Below, piece by piece: positions 25,970 through 35,168 of a stretch of DNA of 64,000 nucleotides. The stretch comes from UBA2402 sp044371005 (GTDB lineage Bacteria; Planctomycetota; Phycisphaerae; Phycisphaerales; UBA1924). The translations under genes and the position numbers were made by a program. Position 1 is the first letter of the stretch; every line of letters starts with the position of its first letter. A model generated the notes under the pieces. That model worked only from the letters and a program-made list of their open reading frames with translations. It ran no database searches and had not been told where the DNA came from. The DNA lies in the NCBI GenBank assembly GCA_044371005.1, contig JBILUL010000001.1:1-64000 (forward strand). The letters run 5' to 3'.

Positions 25970-28343
25970 AGAAGGTCTCGATGTCGGCTCCATCGACACC
26001 GCCGTCTTCGTTGGCATCGGCGATGGTGTCGCCTGCTTCCCATGCAAAGAAGAACGACTCGACATCCGCGCCATCAACGCCGCCATCCTGATTGAAGTCG
26101 GCGATGCAGGGGGCCGTGACCGTCACGATGAGCGTGTCGCTCGAGGTGGCGTTGTTGTTGTCGGTGACGATGAGCTGCACGGTGTGCGTGCCAAGCGTGA
26201 AGGGCACCAGAGGCGTGATGCCCGTGGCGATGGTGGTGGCCCCTTCCTTCCACTCATACGACACGATGGTGCCATCTGAGTCGGAACTGGCCGAACCATC
26301 GAGCAGAACGTCCTCGCTGCCGTTGCGATCGCCATCGACGACCGCCAGGTCGCTGCCAGCGCTCGCGGTGGGGGGCGTGTTGGGGCGCGGGTTGACCGTC
26401 ACGATGACGGTGTCGGTCGCCGTCGCGCTGCTGTTGTCAGTGACGGTCAGCGAGAGCGTGTGAACGCCCACGGAGAGGGCCACGCTGGGCGAAACGCCCG
26501 TGGCGATGGTGGTGGCGCCTTCCTTCCAGACATACAACGTGATGGTGCCGTCACTGTCGCTGCTCGCTGCGCCGTTGAGGGTCACGGGCTCGGTGCCCGA
26601 ACCATCCAGGTCGGTCACGGTCTGATCGCTGCCCGCATTCGCGGTGGGGGGCGTGTTGGGGCGGGGATTGACGGTGATGCGCACCGTGTCGCTCGCGGTC
26701 GCGTTGGCATTGTCGGTCACGGTCAGCTGGATGTCATGCACGCCCACGGCGAGCGTCACGTTGGCGGTCGCGGCCGTGCCGCTGGCCAGTTGCGTGACCC
26801 CTTCCGTCCAGCGGTAGAGGACGATGTTGCCATCGGAATCGCTGCTGGCTGCGCCATTGAGCGTGACAGGCTCGTTGCCGCTGCCGTTGACGTCGGTGAG
26901 CGTCTGATCTGCACCGGCGTTGGCGATCGGCGGTGTGTTGGTCGCCTGCACGGTGCCGGTGATTGGAATGACCAGCGAGGGCGTGTCGACGTCATTGCTC
27001 GCAATCGTCAGCGTGCCCGACTTCACGCCGGCGGTCGACGTGTTCATCGTGATCGTGTGGCTGTTGAGCGCACCGCCCGCGGCATCATTCTGGCTTCCCG
27101 CCGGTGCGGTGAATCCGCTCGACGCGGCGAGCGTGTAGGTGACATTTGCGATGCCCGCAGCAGTCCACTTGGCCACATCGCCGCCGTTGCCGACATTGAC
27201 GCTGATCTGGGCCGTGGAGCCCAGTGCCACCGTGCCGAAGTTGATCGCCGCGGGTGCGGTGATCTTGCCGGGGACCTTGATGTCAAGGAAGACGGGCAGG
27301 TGGCCGCCCGCAGTGGTGGCGCAGTTCTTGAGTGCCTGCGCGATGGTCGGTCCCACCATCGTGTTGCCGGTGGTGGTCAGCCCGAGGTTGTAACTGGTGC
27401 CGTCGTTGCCCCAGACGCGGTAGGAGTGGTTCGGGTCGTTCCAGGTGGTGGTGCTGTAGGCAATGGCTGAGTTGCCGATGTAGTCAAGGCCCTGGCCGTC
27501 GATGAGGCCCGCGCTGACCAGGATCTGGTCATGGCGATCATCCATGCCGCCCGCACCCGAAGGGTCCTGCGTGTGGACGATGTCGAACGCGCCGTTGTTG
27601 TTCCATGAGCCGGGCGTGTTGATGGGGTCGAAGAAGCGGCCCGTGTTGTTGGTCTGCGAACCGACGAGCTCGGCATACGCGGTCTGCGTGGAACTCTGCA
27701 CGTTCATGTCGCCGGCGACCAGGAACTGGTACGCGGCGGGCTTGCCGGTGCCAGCACCGTTGGTGTTGACGCCTTCGGCATTGTCACGGATGCGCTGGGT
27801 TTCGATGAGGCGACGTGCATTGTCGGCAGAAGCGCTTCCTGACTTGAGATGCACGTTGTACATCGAGATCGTCGTGCCCGCGGCGTTGTAGCCCACGGGA
27901 CGGATGTCATAGCGGTAGGTGTGGCGTGGCTGGTCGGTGGTGCTGCCGCCATCACCCAGTGCGATCGTCCAGGTCTGATTGCCCACGAGCGTTGCCTTGC
28001 TGGTGCGGTAGACGCAGACGCCCTGACTGTCGGGACCGGTGACAAACGGTGCCGCGGCCCAGTCGCCGGGGCTGCCCGATGCGGTGTTGAGTGCGTTGAC
28101 GAATGTGGTGAGCGATGCTGCGGTCGAGAACTCCTGCGCGATGATCACGTCGGGCGACATGCTGCGACCGGAGAACGAGCCGTAGACGGCCGTCTGCACA
28201 TCAGCGATGCGGTCGGTCCCATCCCAGTGACTGATGTTCCATGCGACGACGCGGAGCTGTGCGTGGCTCGACGCCGCGGCTCCCGCCAGCAGGAGCAGAG
28301 CAGCACAACGGGCCGAACGAAGTTGGCCGGACAGACGCATCAT
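25941..28343 (-). CDS. Exported endonuclease/exonuclease/phosphatase-fold protein with three PKD-like repeats and GC-type dockerin tail
   Basis: 800 residues from ATG 28343, with GGAG nine bases upstream (a TTG two codons earlier is less likely). Signal peptide ends near SSHAQ. Residues ~30-360 show the EEP fold: VVAWNISHW, IIAQEF (metal Glu), YNVHLKSGS, VAGDMNVQS (Asp-x-Asn) and GGHLPVFLDI (late catalytic His). Then comes a choice-of-anchor/ASPM-like beta domain (INFGTVALGSTAQI), three PKD/cadherin-like repeats of ~90 residues, each starting NTPPxAxAGxD and containing SSDSDGxIxxYxWxEG, and finally paired loops DFNQDGGVDGADV / DANEDGGVDGADI with terminal GGC. Probably a secreted DNase/RNase or phosphodiesterase held at the surface; substrate unknown. 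Confidence 0.88.
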   Translation of the reverse strand: MMRLSGQLRSARCAALLLLAGAAASSHAQLRVVAWNISHWDGTDRIADVQTAVYGSFSGRSMSPDVIIAQEFSTAASLTTFVNALNTASGSPGDWAAAPFVTGPDSQGVCVYRTSKATLVGNQTWTIALGDGGSTTDQPRHTYRYDIRPVGYNAAGTTISMYNVHLKSGSASADNARRLIETQRIRDNAEGVNTNGAGTGKPAAYQFLVAGDMNVQSSTQTAYAELVGSQTNNTGRFFDPINTPGSWNNNGAFDIVHTQDPSGAGGMDDRHDQILVSAGLIDGQGLDYIGNSAIAYSTTTWNDPNHSYRVWGNDGTSYNLGLTTTGNTMVGPTIAQALKNCATTAGGHLPVFLDIKVPGKITAPAAINFGTVALGSTAQISVNVGNGGDVAKWTAAGIANVTYTLAASSGFTAPAGSQNDAAGGALNSHTITMNTSTAGVKSGTLTIASNDVDTPSLVIPITGTVQATNTPPIANAGADQTLTDVNGSGNEPVTLNGAASSDSDGNIVLYRWTEGVTQLASGTAATANVTLAVGVHDIQLTVTDNANATASDTVRITVNPRPNTPPTANAGSDQTVTDLDGSGTEPVTLNGAASSDSDGTITLYVWKEGATTIATGVSPSVALSVGVHTLSLTVTDNSSATATDTVIVTVNPRPNTPPTASAGSDLAVVDGDRNGSEDVLLDGSASSDSDGTIVSYEWKEGATTIATGITPLVPFTLGTHTVQLIVTDNNNATSSDTLIVTVTAPCIADFNQDGGVDGADVESFFFAWEAGDTIADANEDGGVDGADIETFFTFWEAGGC

Positions 28344-28496
28344 GATCAATCACTCCAGACCGGGTAAGACCGAATCTTCACCACACCTTATTCGTTCAAT
28401 GATAGAGATGGGTTCAAGGAAGGAAAGGTCCGAAAAGCCCCCGGGTGGTTCACGTGGCGGGGGGGAAGGCAAAGGCGTTGCAGAAGGAAGGGCCGG

Positions 28497-28531
28497 AAAA
28501 AAAGCCGCGAACGGTTTCCCGTTCGCGGCTT
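28497..28531 (-). terminator. Rho-independent terminator for the lamin-tail/TSP3-like gene
   Basis: Stem AAGCCGCGAACGG / CCGTTCGCGGCTT, 13 bp with a 4-nt loop, followed on the minus strand by a run of seven T (28497-28503 on the plus strand is all A). It lies 37 bases after the stop at 28568. Confidence 0.9.
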
Positions 28532-28567
28532 GGGTATCAGATCAGATCAGCGTCTGAGTCGGTTGAC

Positions 28568-30529
28568 TCAGCAGCCGCCCGCTTCCCAGGTGACGAAGAA
28601 GGCTTCGATGTCGGAACCGTCGGTGCCGCCGTCGAGGTTCACGTCGCCACAGGCTTCGCCGGCTTCCCAGGCGATGAAGAAGGCTTCGATGTCGGAGCCG
28701 TCAACGCCGCCGTCCTGGTTGAAGTCTGCTGCGCAGACCGGGCAGCCGCCGCCGGTGCCGGAGGCGAAGACCACGATCGACGGGCCGCGCCACGCGTTGT
28801 TGGAGTAGCCGGCGTAGGTCGCCGCGACGGTCGTGTCGGTCTCGTGGAGGAGGAGGGTGAGGTTGCCGGTGCCCGAGAGCAGCTCGCCGCGGACGGCCAA
28901 CATGCCGGGGTTGCCGCTGATGCTGGCGATCAGGTAGCTCTCGATGGTGCCGTTGCCACCCGGATTGCTGGGCGAGTCAGCGCCGCGCGTGAAGGTGTAC
29001 TGGGTCACCTGCTGCGTGTCGGTGTAGTCGGTCAGGTAGTTCTCGTAGAAGGTGACTTCGGGGTTCGCGTTGTCAGCGAAGTCCTGAGCATCGTTGTCGG
29101 TCCAGACGATCTCGACGCCGCCGTCGAACGTGAAGGCCGCGTTGGACTGCTGCAGGTAGAGGTGAGCGCTGTCGATCGTCCAGCTGCCGGGGCCGAAGGC
29201 CGCGTCGAACTGAGCCGCCATGGGGGCCAGATCGAAACGCAGGCCGCCGTAGCTGGCGAAGGTGCCAAGGCTGCTGCCTTCAACGTTCACGAAGGCCGTG
29301 CCGTTGGGACCCGTGCGGACGCCGAAGGGGGCGGGCTGCACGGTGGCGTTGAAGTTGGCTTCCGCGACGTAGGCGCCTTCGCACTGGTCGGGCGTGCCGT
29401 TGCTGTTCGCGTCGGTCAGACGACCGTTGAACAGTTCACAGCTGTCGGGAATCACGTTGCCGTTGCAGTCCTGGCTGAAGCCCGACGAGATGTCGGTGGC
29501 ATCTTCGATGCCGTTGCCGTTGCAGTCAAAGAGGAAGGGTTCGCAGCTGTCGGGAATCTGGTTGGCGTTCACGTCCTGGCTGAAGCCCGAGGTGATGTCG
29601 CACTTGTCAAGAATGCCGTTGGTGTTGCAGTCGTTGTTGGCGATCTCGCAGGAGTCGAGCACGCCGTTGCGGTCGCAGTCGAGAGCCGCGTTGCCGGCGA
29701 TCTCGCACTCATCGGGAATGGCGTTGGCGTTGCAGTCGCGGCTGGCGTTCGAGGAGATGTCGCACTCGTCGGGAAGCGCGTTGTTGTTGCAGTCGCGAGA
29801 GAAGCCCAGCGAGATGTCGGTGGCGTCAGGGCGGCCGTTGCCGTTGCAGTCGTTGCCGGACGCACAGATCGTTGAGTGCGTGTTGGGGCTGGTGTTGTCG
29901 GCGTGCAGCTGAAAATTGGTGTCGCTGCTGGCGGTGCCCAGCGAGGCGTTGCCGCCGATGATCCACTCAGTGATGGTGAAGGTCGCGTTGGGGCCGCACA
30001 CATTGGGGCGACGCTTCGCATAGCCGCGGCTGTAAGCCCAGGGCATGGTGAAGTCGGTGCCGCTCGTCGTCGCACCGGCGTTGGGCGCGATGATGCCGTA
30101 GATGTCCGAAGCGACGCCTGCACGCTGCAGTTCGTAGACATCGTTGCCGTTGCCGTTGGGCGAACCAGTCTGGAAGAGGCTGGGCTGGTTGAAGATGCCG
30201 TACGCGGCGTTCCACGAGCCGCTCGAAGTGCCGCCGCCGAGGGCAATCGTCCACGACTGACCGGGCAGCAGCGTCACGTTGTTCGCACCCGCGTTGGCGC
30301 CGAAGTCGTAGACCGTGCTCGCACTGGTCGCGGTGTTGCTGTACAGACGGAGCGAATCGCCGGCGCCCAGGGTAACTGAAGCGGTCGGGGAGACGTTGGT
30401 CAGCTCAACGAACTTCGGGTTCGCGCCCGCCATGCTGCCCGAGACGACTTCCGAGATGATGACCTGACCATTGGCCGCGATACACGTGCCCGCCAGCGCC
30501 ACGACCGCAAACATGAAACGATTCTTCAT
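28568..30529 (-). CDS. Exported lamin-tail-like protein with TSP3-like Asn/Asp-rich Ca-binding repeats and GC-type dockerin tail
   Basis: 653 residues, ATG 30529 with GGGAG ten bases before it. Signal peptide MKNRFMFAVVALAGTCIAANG. Residues ~22-180 begin VIISEVVSGSMAGANPKFVEL, the opening of a lamin-tail domain. Residues ~225-390 hold about nine copies of a short repeat, D-C-N-x-N-(G/A)-x-(P/L)-D-x-C-(D/E)-I, with alternating GFSQD/RD linkers, resembling thrombospondin type-3 or planctomycete DCNxNGxPDxCD calcium loops. A beta domain follows, then paired loops DFNQDGGVDGSDI / DVNLDGGTDGSDI and terminal GGC. Likely a Ca-stabilised extracellular or surface protein. A strong intrinsic terminator follows. 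Confidence 0.87.
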   Translation of the reverse strand: MKNRFMFAVVALAGTCIAANGQVIISEVVSGSMAGANPKFVELTNVSPTASVTLGAGDSLRLYSNTATSASTVYDFGANAGANNVTLLPGQSWTIALGGGTSSGSWNAAYGIFNQPSLFQTGSPNGNGNDVYELQRAGVASDIYGIIAPNAGATTSGTDFTMPWAYSRGYAKRRPNVCGPNATFTITEWIIGGNASLGTASSDTNFQLHADNTSPNTHSTICASGNDCNGNGRPDATDISLGFSRDCNNNALPDECDISSNASRDCNANAIPDECEIAGNAALDCDRNGVLDSCEIANNDCNTNGILDKCDITSGFSQDVNANQIPDSCEPFLFDCNGNGIEDATDISSGFSQDCNGNVIPDSCELFNGRLTDANSNGTPDQCEGAYVAEANFNATVQPAPFGVRTGPNGTAFVNVEGSSLGTFASYGGLRFDLAPMAAQFDAAFGPGSWTIDSAHLYLQQSNAAFTFDGGVEIVWTDNDAQDFADNANPEVTFYENYLTDYTDTQQVTQYTFTRGADSPSNPGGNGTIESYLIASISGNPGMLAVRGELLSGTGNLTLLLHETDTTVAATYAGYSNNAWRGPSIVVFASGTGGGCPVCAADFNQDGGVDGSDIEAFFIAWEAGEACGDVNLDGGTDGSDIEAFFVTWEAGGC

Positions 30530-31025
30530 TCGACAATCTCCCTAAGGGGTTCTTCACCTGTTCCGACACTGCACACTTGGTTCAAACACACACTCTGAAT
30601 CACCGGGGATCGCCGCGTGGCGATGCTCCAGCGTCATATCTCCATGGACCGACAGCACCGAATGCCTTCCCTGGCATTCGTCACTCATCCACATCTTGTC
30701 TGAAAGGGTGGTGCCAATGCACCAGCGCTCTCTCTATGACTCTCCGGATGGAAGGGTAGTGTAAAAGGGCCCAGTGTCAACCCGATTCCCCCGCCTGAGC
30801 GCATTCCTCATCTACATGTAAAGCCCCGATTTCCAGACCTTTGCACACCCCTGGGGCCGTCGAATCTCGGGGAGGTGCTCGGCTGCGAAATCACCGCGTT
30901 CCCCGCGTTTTTCCCTCTCAGAACCCCCAAACCCCCGACAGGTACCAACCAATCTGCAGGCCAACCAGCGTTCTCGCCCCTGAAAGGGACGCCCGCCACG
31001 CCGCACCTACGGTTGCCCAGACCCC
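30530..31025. other. Intergenic region between divergent genes, nothing recognised
   Basis: About 500 bp containing the promoter of the lamin-tail-like gene on the left and of the O-antigen ligase gene on the right (TACGGT at 31008-31013 is 12 nt before its ATG). AT content rises around 30540-30790. No coding bias, RNA gene or repeat seen. Confidence 0.4.
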
Positions 31026-32417
31026 ATGCGAGCTTCCGATCAAATCCCGCACGCTCCTGCGACTGGTGCCTGGTGGCTCCGCCTGGCCGGCGAAAAATCA
31101 CTCGACCGACTGCACAAATTCTCGTTCCGATATCCCACCGATGGCCTGGGTGACGCGATCCACCTCGTCATCGCCTGCATCTGCTGCCTGTTCATCGCAC
31201 TGCCCATCTCCGTCACGGAGATCGTCTACGGCATCCTCCTTGGCTGCTGGGGCATCAGGCTCCCGTTCATCAAGCACTCCCTGCTGCTCCACTTTCGCCA
31301 GTGGCCCTTTTTGCTCCTCTTGCTCTTCATCGCGTGGCAGGCCATCACCCTGCTCGAAACCAATGACCTCTGGGCAGGCATTCAGCAGTGGGGCGTGCTC
31401 CGCTACGCGGCATTCGCCCTCGCCCTCTACCCACTCGCCCGACACCGCGGCCTCCTCCTCCTCTGCCTCGCCGCGGGCTTCTTCATCGCCACCCTCGCGC
31501 AAGTCGCCCTCGTCCTCCAACCCAGTCTCGCGGGGCATCTTGGCCTGCGGCTCCCATCAGTTGAAGGCCGCGTCGGCGCGTGGTGGCCCGTCGTCACCAT
31601 GGGCGAAGGCCTCGTCGCCATCCTTGCCATTCACCTTGGCGCACTGCGGCACGCCCGCTCCATTCCCGTTGCCGCCGTTGCCTCCATCGGTGCTGCCTCA
31701 TCGCTTGTTGGTATTCTGATCACCGGCACACGTGGCGCATGGCTCGCCGCGGCAGCGTTGTGCGTCATCTGGGCCTGCATCTTCATCACCACCCGAGCCC
31801 GCCGCGGCTTTGGTCTCCTGATCACCGCCTTCGTCGCCATCGCCCTCCTCGCCACCTTGACCGCCGCCCTCACCCCCTCCATCCAAACGCGCATCACCGA
31901 TGCCCGCAAGGAAATCGCCCGCATGATCGATCGAGGCGAGTACCAGACCAACATCGGCCTGCGCGTCAAAATGGCGCAGTGGGGCTGGGACGCCTGGAAG
32001 GAACACCCCTGGACCGGCATTGGCCCGGGCGACTTCCGAGGCTGGGTCCTCGCAAAGTCCGAATCCGCCACGCCAAACGAACAAGCCGCCATCGAAGTTT
32101 TCAGTGCCTCACGCCACGGACATCCCCACAACGCACTCCTGGGCGTCGCAGTTTCCAGCGGTATCCCCGCTGCGGTGCTGCTGGTCGCCCTCACCGCAAC
32201 CGGCGGCATCATCGCCGCCCGCCGCGGCACGCGTCAGGCCGACGGCTCAACCCTCGTTCGTGCCTACGCCGCGGGCCCGGCGTGGATCATCCTGGCCATG
32301 ACGCTTCTCTGGCCCTTTGATGTAGTCACCCAGAGCGTCCAGCCCGCCACGATTTTCATGCTGGGTCTGGCATTGGCTCCCGGCTGGCTCCCGTCAATGC
32401 CCGGCGACGAGCCTTGA
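31026..32417 (+). CDS. O-antigen ligase / Wzy_C family polytopic membrane protein
   Basis: 463 residues, ATG 31026. Ten to twelve hydrophobic helices. The Wzy_C signature is in the long C-terminal periplasmic loop: NIGLRVKMAQWGWDAWKEH, then WTGIGPGDF and HGHPHNALLGVAVSSGIPA (the Hx...HN motif shared by WaaL ligases and Wzy polymerases). These proteins join a polyprenyl-PP-linked glycan to lipid A core, protein or another glycan unit in the periplasm. It is not in a visible polysaccharide cluster, though two GT4 enzymes, a GT39 protein, a PAP2 phosphatase and an MsbA-like exporter are scattered through the window. Confidence 0.88.
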   Translation: MRASDQIPHAPATGAWWLRLAGEKSLDRLHKFSFRYPTDGLGDAIHLVIACICCLFIALPISVTEIVYGILLGCWGIRLPFIKHSLLLHFRQWPFLLLLLFIAWQAITLLETNDLWAGIQQWGVLRYAAFALALYPLARHRGLLLLCLAAGFFIATLAQVALVLQPSLAGHLGLRLPSVEGRVGAWWPVVTMGEGLVAILAIHLGALRHARSIPVAAVASIGAASSLVGILITGTRGAWLAAAALCVIWACIFITTRARRGFGLLITAFVAIALLATLTAALTPSIQTRITDARKEIARMIDRGEYQTNIGLRVKMAQWGWDAWKEHPWTGIGPGDFRGWVLAKSESATPNEQAAIEVFSASRHGHPHNALLGVAVSSGIPAAVLLVALTATGGIIAARRGTRQADGSTLVRAYAAGPAWIILAMTLLWPFDVVTQSVQPATIFMLGLALAPGWLPSMPGDEP

Positions 32418-32516
32418 TCCCTGCGAAGCTCCCCGGAACGGCCCTTCCCGGATCCGAACGTTTGCCAAGCCGGCGCGCTACCAAACCGCTCTTCTGGCGC
32501 GTACCCTGCATGACTC

Positions 32517-33509
32517 ATGGCAATTCTCATCAACAAAGACACGAAGGTCATCTGTCAGGGCATCACCGGTTCTTTCGGGGCGGTCCACACCAAGGGCTGC
32601 TACGAGTACTGTGGCCGCGTGGTCGGTGGCACGACGCCCGGCAAGGGCGGCACCAAGGATGAGAATGGCCTGCCGATCTTCGATACCGTCGCCCAGGCCG
32701 TCGCCGCGACCGGTGCCGATGCGACCATGATCTTCGTTCCCCCGGCCTTTGCTGCGGATGCGATCCTCGAAGCCGCCGCGGCTGGCATCCGGGTCATCTG
32801 CTGCATCACCGAAGGCGTGCCGGTGCAGGACATGATCCGCGCCCGCGCCGCACTGGATGAGATCAACGGCGGCGCTGATGTCCCTGCCGAGAAGCGCAAG
32901 ATTCACCTCGTGGGCCCCAACTGCCCCGGTGTGATCAGCCCCGGTCCCAAGACGGGCGATGGCAAGCGCAGCGCCGATGGAACGCTCAACCCGTACACCA
33001 ATGCCGGCGTCAAGATCGGCATCATGCCCGGCTACATCCACACGCATATCAGCGAGTCGAAGCTCGGCAAGTCGGTGGGCATCGTCAGCCGCTCGGGCAC
33101 GCTCACCTACGAAGCCGTCTGGCAGACCAGCCAGCGTGGCCTCGCACAGAGCACCTGTGTGGGCATCGGCGGCGACCCCGTCCGCGGCATGAACCACATC
33201 GACTGCATCCGCATGTTCGAGGCCGACCCCGATACGCACGCCATTCTGATGATCGGCGAGATCGGTGGTACCGACGAGATCGAAGCCGCGAACTACATCA
33301 AGCAGAACGTGAAGAAGCCAGTCGCCGCGTTCATCGCGGGTCGTACCGCACCTCCGGGCCGCCGCATGGGCCACGCCGGTGCGATCATCGGCGGAGCCGA
33401 CGACACGGCCGACTCCAAGATCGCTGCGCTCAAGGCAGCAGGCGTGGAAGTCGCGATGAGTCCCGCCGACATGGGCGCGGCGGTGATGAAGGCGATGAAG
33501 CTGGGTTGA
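32517..33509 (+). CDS. sucD: Succinyl-CoA synthetase (ADP/GDP-forming), alpha subunit
   Basis: 330 residues, slightly longer than the usual ~290-300 because of insertions near residues 110-160. Signatures: GITGSFGAVHT (CoA/phosphate loop), GTTPGKGG, FVPPAFAADA, CITEGVPV, LVGPNCPGVI, KIGIMPGYIH, GIVSRSGTLTYEA, GIGGDP, IGEIGGTDE and the active-site His in GRRMGHAGAI. It ligates CoA to succinate with NTP in the TCA cycle. The beta-subunit gene sucC, normally next to sucD, is not adjacent: upstream is the O-antigen ligase. A TACCCT box (32502-32507) lies 9 nt before the ATG and there is no Shine-Dalgarno sequence. Confidence 0.95.
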   Translation: MAILINKDTKVICQGITGSFGAVHTKGCYEYCGRVVGGTTPGKGGTKDENGLPIFDTVAQAVAATGADATMIFVPPAFAADAILEAAAAGIRVICCITEGVPVQDMIRARAALDEINGGADVPAEKRKIHLVGPNCPGVISPGPKTGDGKRSADGTLNPYTNAGVKIGIMPGYIHTHISESKLGKSVGIVSRSGTLTYEAVWQTSQRGLAQSTCVGIGGDPVRGMNHIDCIRMFEADPDTHAILMIGEIGGTDEIEAANYIKQNVKKPVAAFIAGRTAPPGRRMGHAGAIIGGADDTADSKIAALKAAGVEVAMSPADMGAAVMKAMKLG

Positions 33510-33517
33510 GCTCAGGG

Positions 33518-33600
33518 GAAAGTGCGTCGCACTTTCAACCTCCTGCAATACCACCAAAGTACCAACGAATGTGCCACCGATTCCCGGTTTCGGAATCGGT
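33518..33600. repeat. Two hairpins after sucD
   Basis: GAAAGTGC-GTC-GCACTTTC (33518-33536) and ACCGATTCC / GGAATCGGT with a 7-nt loop (33576-33600) lie in tandem in the 181-bp spacer. The first is 8 bases after the sucD stop and could terminate transcription; neither has a T tract. Confidence 0.55.
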
Positions 33601-33679
33601 GTCCCCGTTTTGGACTTCTCCCAGAGCGGAGTGCCTGTGCACCACTCCTGAACCCCCGCACCCTCTCCCCACGGCCCCA

Positions 33680-33685
33680 TACCCT
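33680..33685 (+). promoter_or_regulatory. TACCCT box 5 nt before the decarboxylase start
   Basis: TACCCT then five Cs, then ATG 33691. No Shine-Dalgarno sequence. Part of the leaderless pattern. Confidence 0.35.
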
Positions 33686-33690
33686 CCCCC

Positions 33691-35151
33691 ATGGACGGCC
33701 CTTCCTTCCGGCAACTGGCTCACAGCATGGTGGATCTGATCGCCGACTACTGGGAGTCGGTCGAGCAGTATCCCGTCCTTTCCAAGGTCGCACCCGGCGA
33801 GATTCTCGCCAAGCTGCCCGCGCACGCACCGCAGTTCGGTGAGCACGATCCCTCCAATCCGCAGGCATTCCTCAAGGCCATTCGCACGGATCTTGATGCG
33901 ATCATCATGCCGGGCATCACGCACTGGCAGCATCCGCAGTTTTACGCCTTCTTCTCCGCCAACGTCTCCGGGCCCGCAGTGCTCGCCGACATGCTCTCCT
34001 CCGGTCTTGGTGTACAGGGCATGATCTGGGCCACCAGCCCCGCCTGCACCGAACTCGAACAGCGCATGCTCGATTGGCTCGGCAGCGCGATCGGCCTGCC
34101 TGACCAGTTCCTCTTCTCCTCCAAAGGCAAGGGCGGGGGCGTCATCGCAGGGACCGCAAGTGAATCAACGCTCGTCTGCATGCTCGCGGCACGCGAACAG
34201 GCCCGCCGCGAGGGCGCTCAAGGCAAACTCGTCGCCTACACCAGCAATCAAGCCCACTCTTCCGTGATGAAAGCCGCAATGATCGCCGGGATCGCCACCG
34301 GCCCGGGCGACAGCGAAGCCGTGCGGATGATCGAGGTCGATGAGCAGTGCCGCATGCGGCCCGAAGCCCTCGCCGCGGCGATGACTCAGGACCTTGATGC
34401 AGGCCGCGTCCCCTTCTTCGTCGCTGCGACCGCCGGAACCACCGGCGTCACCGCCGTCGATCCCATCCGCGACATCGCCCGCACCGTCCGCGAGCTCGCC
34501 TCCAGCGTCTGGATCCATATCGATGCCGCGCACAGCGGCGCAGCCTGCATCTGCCCCGAGATGCGATGGATGATCGATGGCGTTGATTTGTGCGACTCGA
34601 TCTGTTTCAATCCGCACAAGTGGCTGCTCACCAACTTTGATTGCGGGTGCCTGTGGGTCGCCGATCGCACGCACCTCATCGGCGCGATGAGCGTCACGCC
34701 CGAATACCTGCGCAATGCCGCGAGCGATTCGGGTGCTGTCGTCGATTACCGCGACTGGCAGGTGCCCCTGGGCCGGCGCTTCCGTTCGCTCAAGATCTGG
34801 TTTGTCATGCGGGCCTACGGCATCGAAGGCCTTCGCGTGTACATCCGCGAACATCTGCGACTGGCCGCACTCTTTGAATCACTCGTGCGCGAAGACCCAC
34901 GATTTGAGATCGTCGCCACACGCACCGTGAATCTGGTCTGCATTCGCCTTCGCGAAGGCGGCGACGCGGCGAACAAGGCACTGATGGATCGCATCAACGC
35001 CAGCGGCAAGGCCTATCTCACGCACACCGTGCTGCCTCGTTCGCACCCCACGCTGCCCGGGGCTGTCATTCTGCGCATCGCCATCAGCGGAGCCGCGACC
35101 CGCGAACATCATGTCCGCGCCCTCTGGGAGCAGTTGCAGAGTCTGGCCTGA
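33691..35151 (+). CDS. PLP-dependent group II amino-acid decarboxylase (aromatic-L-amino-acid decarboxylase-like)
   Basis: 486 residues, ATG 33691. The N-terminus MVDLIADYWESVEQYPVL and GITHWQHPQFYAFF are typical of the DDC/TDC/HDC group. PLP-site features: TASESTLVCMLAAREQ, SNQAHSSVMKAAMIAG, AATAGTTGVTAVDPI, HIDAAHSGAA (Asp that pairs with the PLP ring) and NPHKWLLTNFDCGCLW with the Schiff-base Lys. The length fits the ~480-residue family. It decarboxylates an aromatic amino acid (Tyr, Trp, Phe, Dopa or His); substrate cannot be read from motifs. The FchA-like gene starts 17 bp downstream, but that gene seems to carry its own promoter box. Confidence 0.93.
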   Translation: MDGPSFRQLAHSMVDLIADYWESVEQYPVLSKVAPGEILAKLPAHAPQFGEHDPSNPQAFLKAIRTDLDAIIMPGITHWQHPQFYAFFSANVSGPAVLADMLSSGLGVQGMIWATSPACTELEQRMLDWLGSAIGLPDQFLFSSKGKGGGVIAGTASESTLVCMLAAREQARREGAQGKLVAYTSNQAHSSVMKAAMIAGIATGPGDSEAVRMIEVDEQCRMRPEALAAAMTQDLDAGRVPFFVAATAGTTGVTAVDPIRDIARTVRELASSVWIHIDAAHSGAACICPEMRWMIDGVDLCDSICFNPHKWLLTNFDCGCLWVADRTHLIGAMSVTPEYLRNAASDSGAVVDYRDWQVPLGRRFRSLKIWFVMRAYGIEGLRVYIREHLRLAALFESLVREDPRFEIVATRTVNLVCIRLREGGDAANKALMDRINASGKAYLTHTVLPRSHPTLPGAVILRIAISGAATREHHVRALWEQLQSLA

Positions 35152-35162
35152 TTGGCTACGCT
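35134..35162 (+). promoter_or_regulatory. Possible sigma70-type promoter for the FchA-like gene, leaderless
   Basis: TTGCAG (35134-35139), 17-bp spacer, TACGCT (35157-35162), then six bases to ATG 35169. It lies inside the 3' end of the decarboxylase gene. Only 3/6 matches per hexamer, so it is tentative. Confidence 0.4.
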
Positions 35163-35168
35163 GCGCGT

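Noticed and set aside
28445..29875. 476-residue plus-strand frame rich in Val/Gly
   Set aside because: Antisense of the lamin-tail/TSP3-like gene and its terminator.
32478..33692. 404-residue minus-strand frame
   Set aside because: Antisense of sucD.
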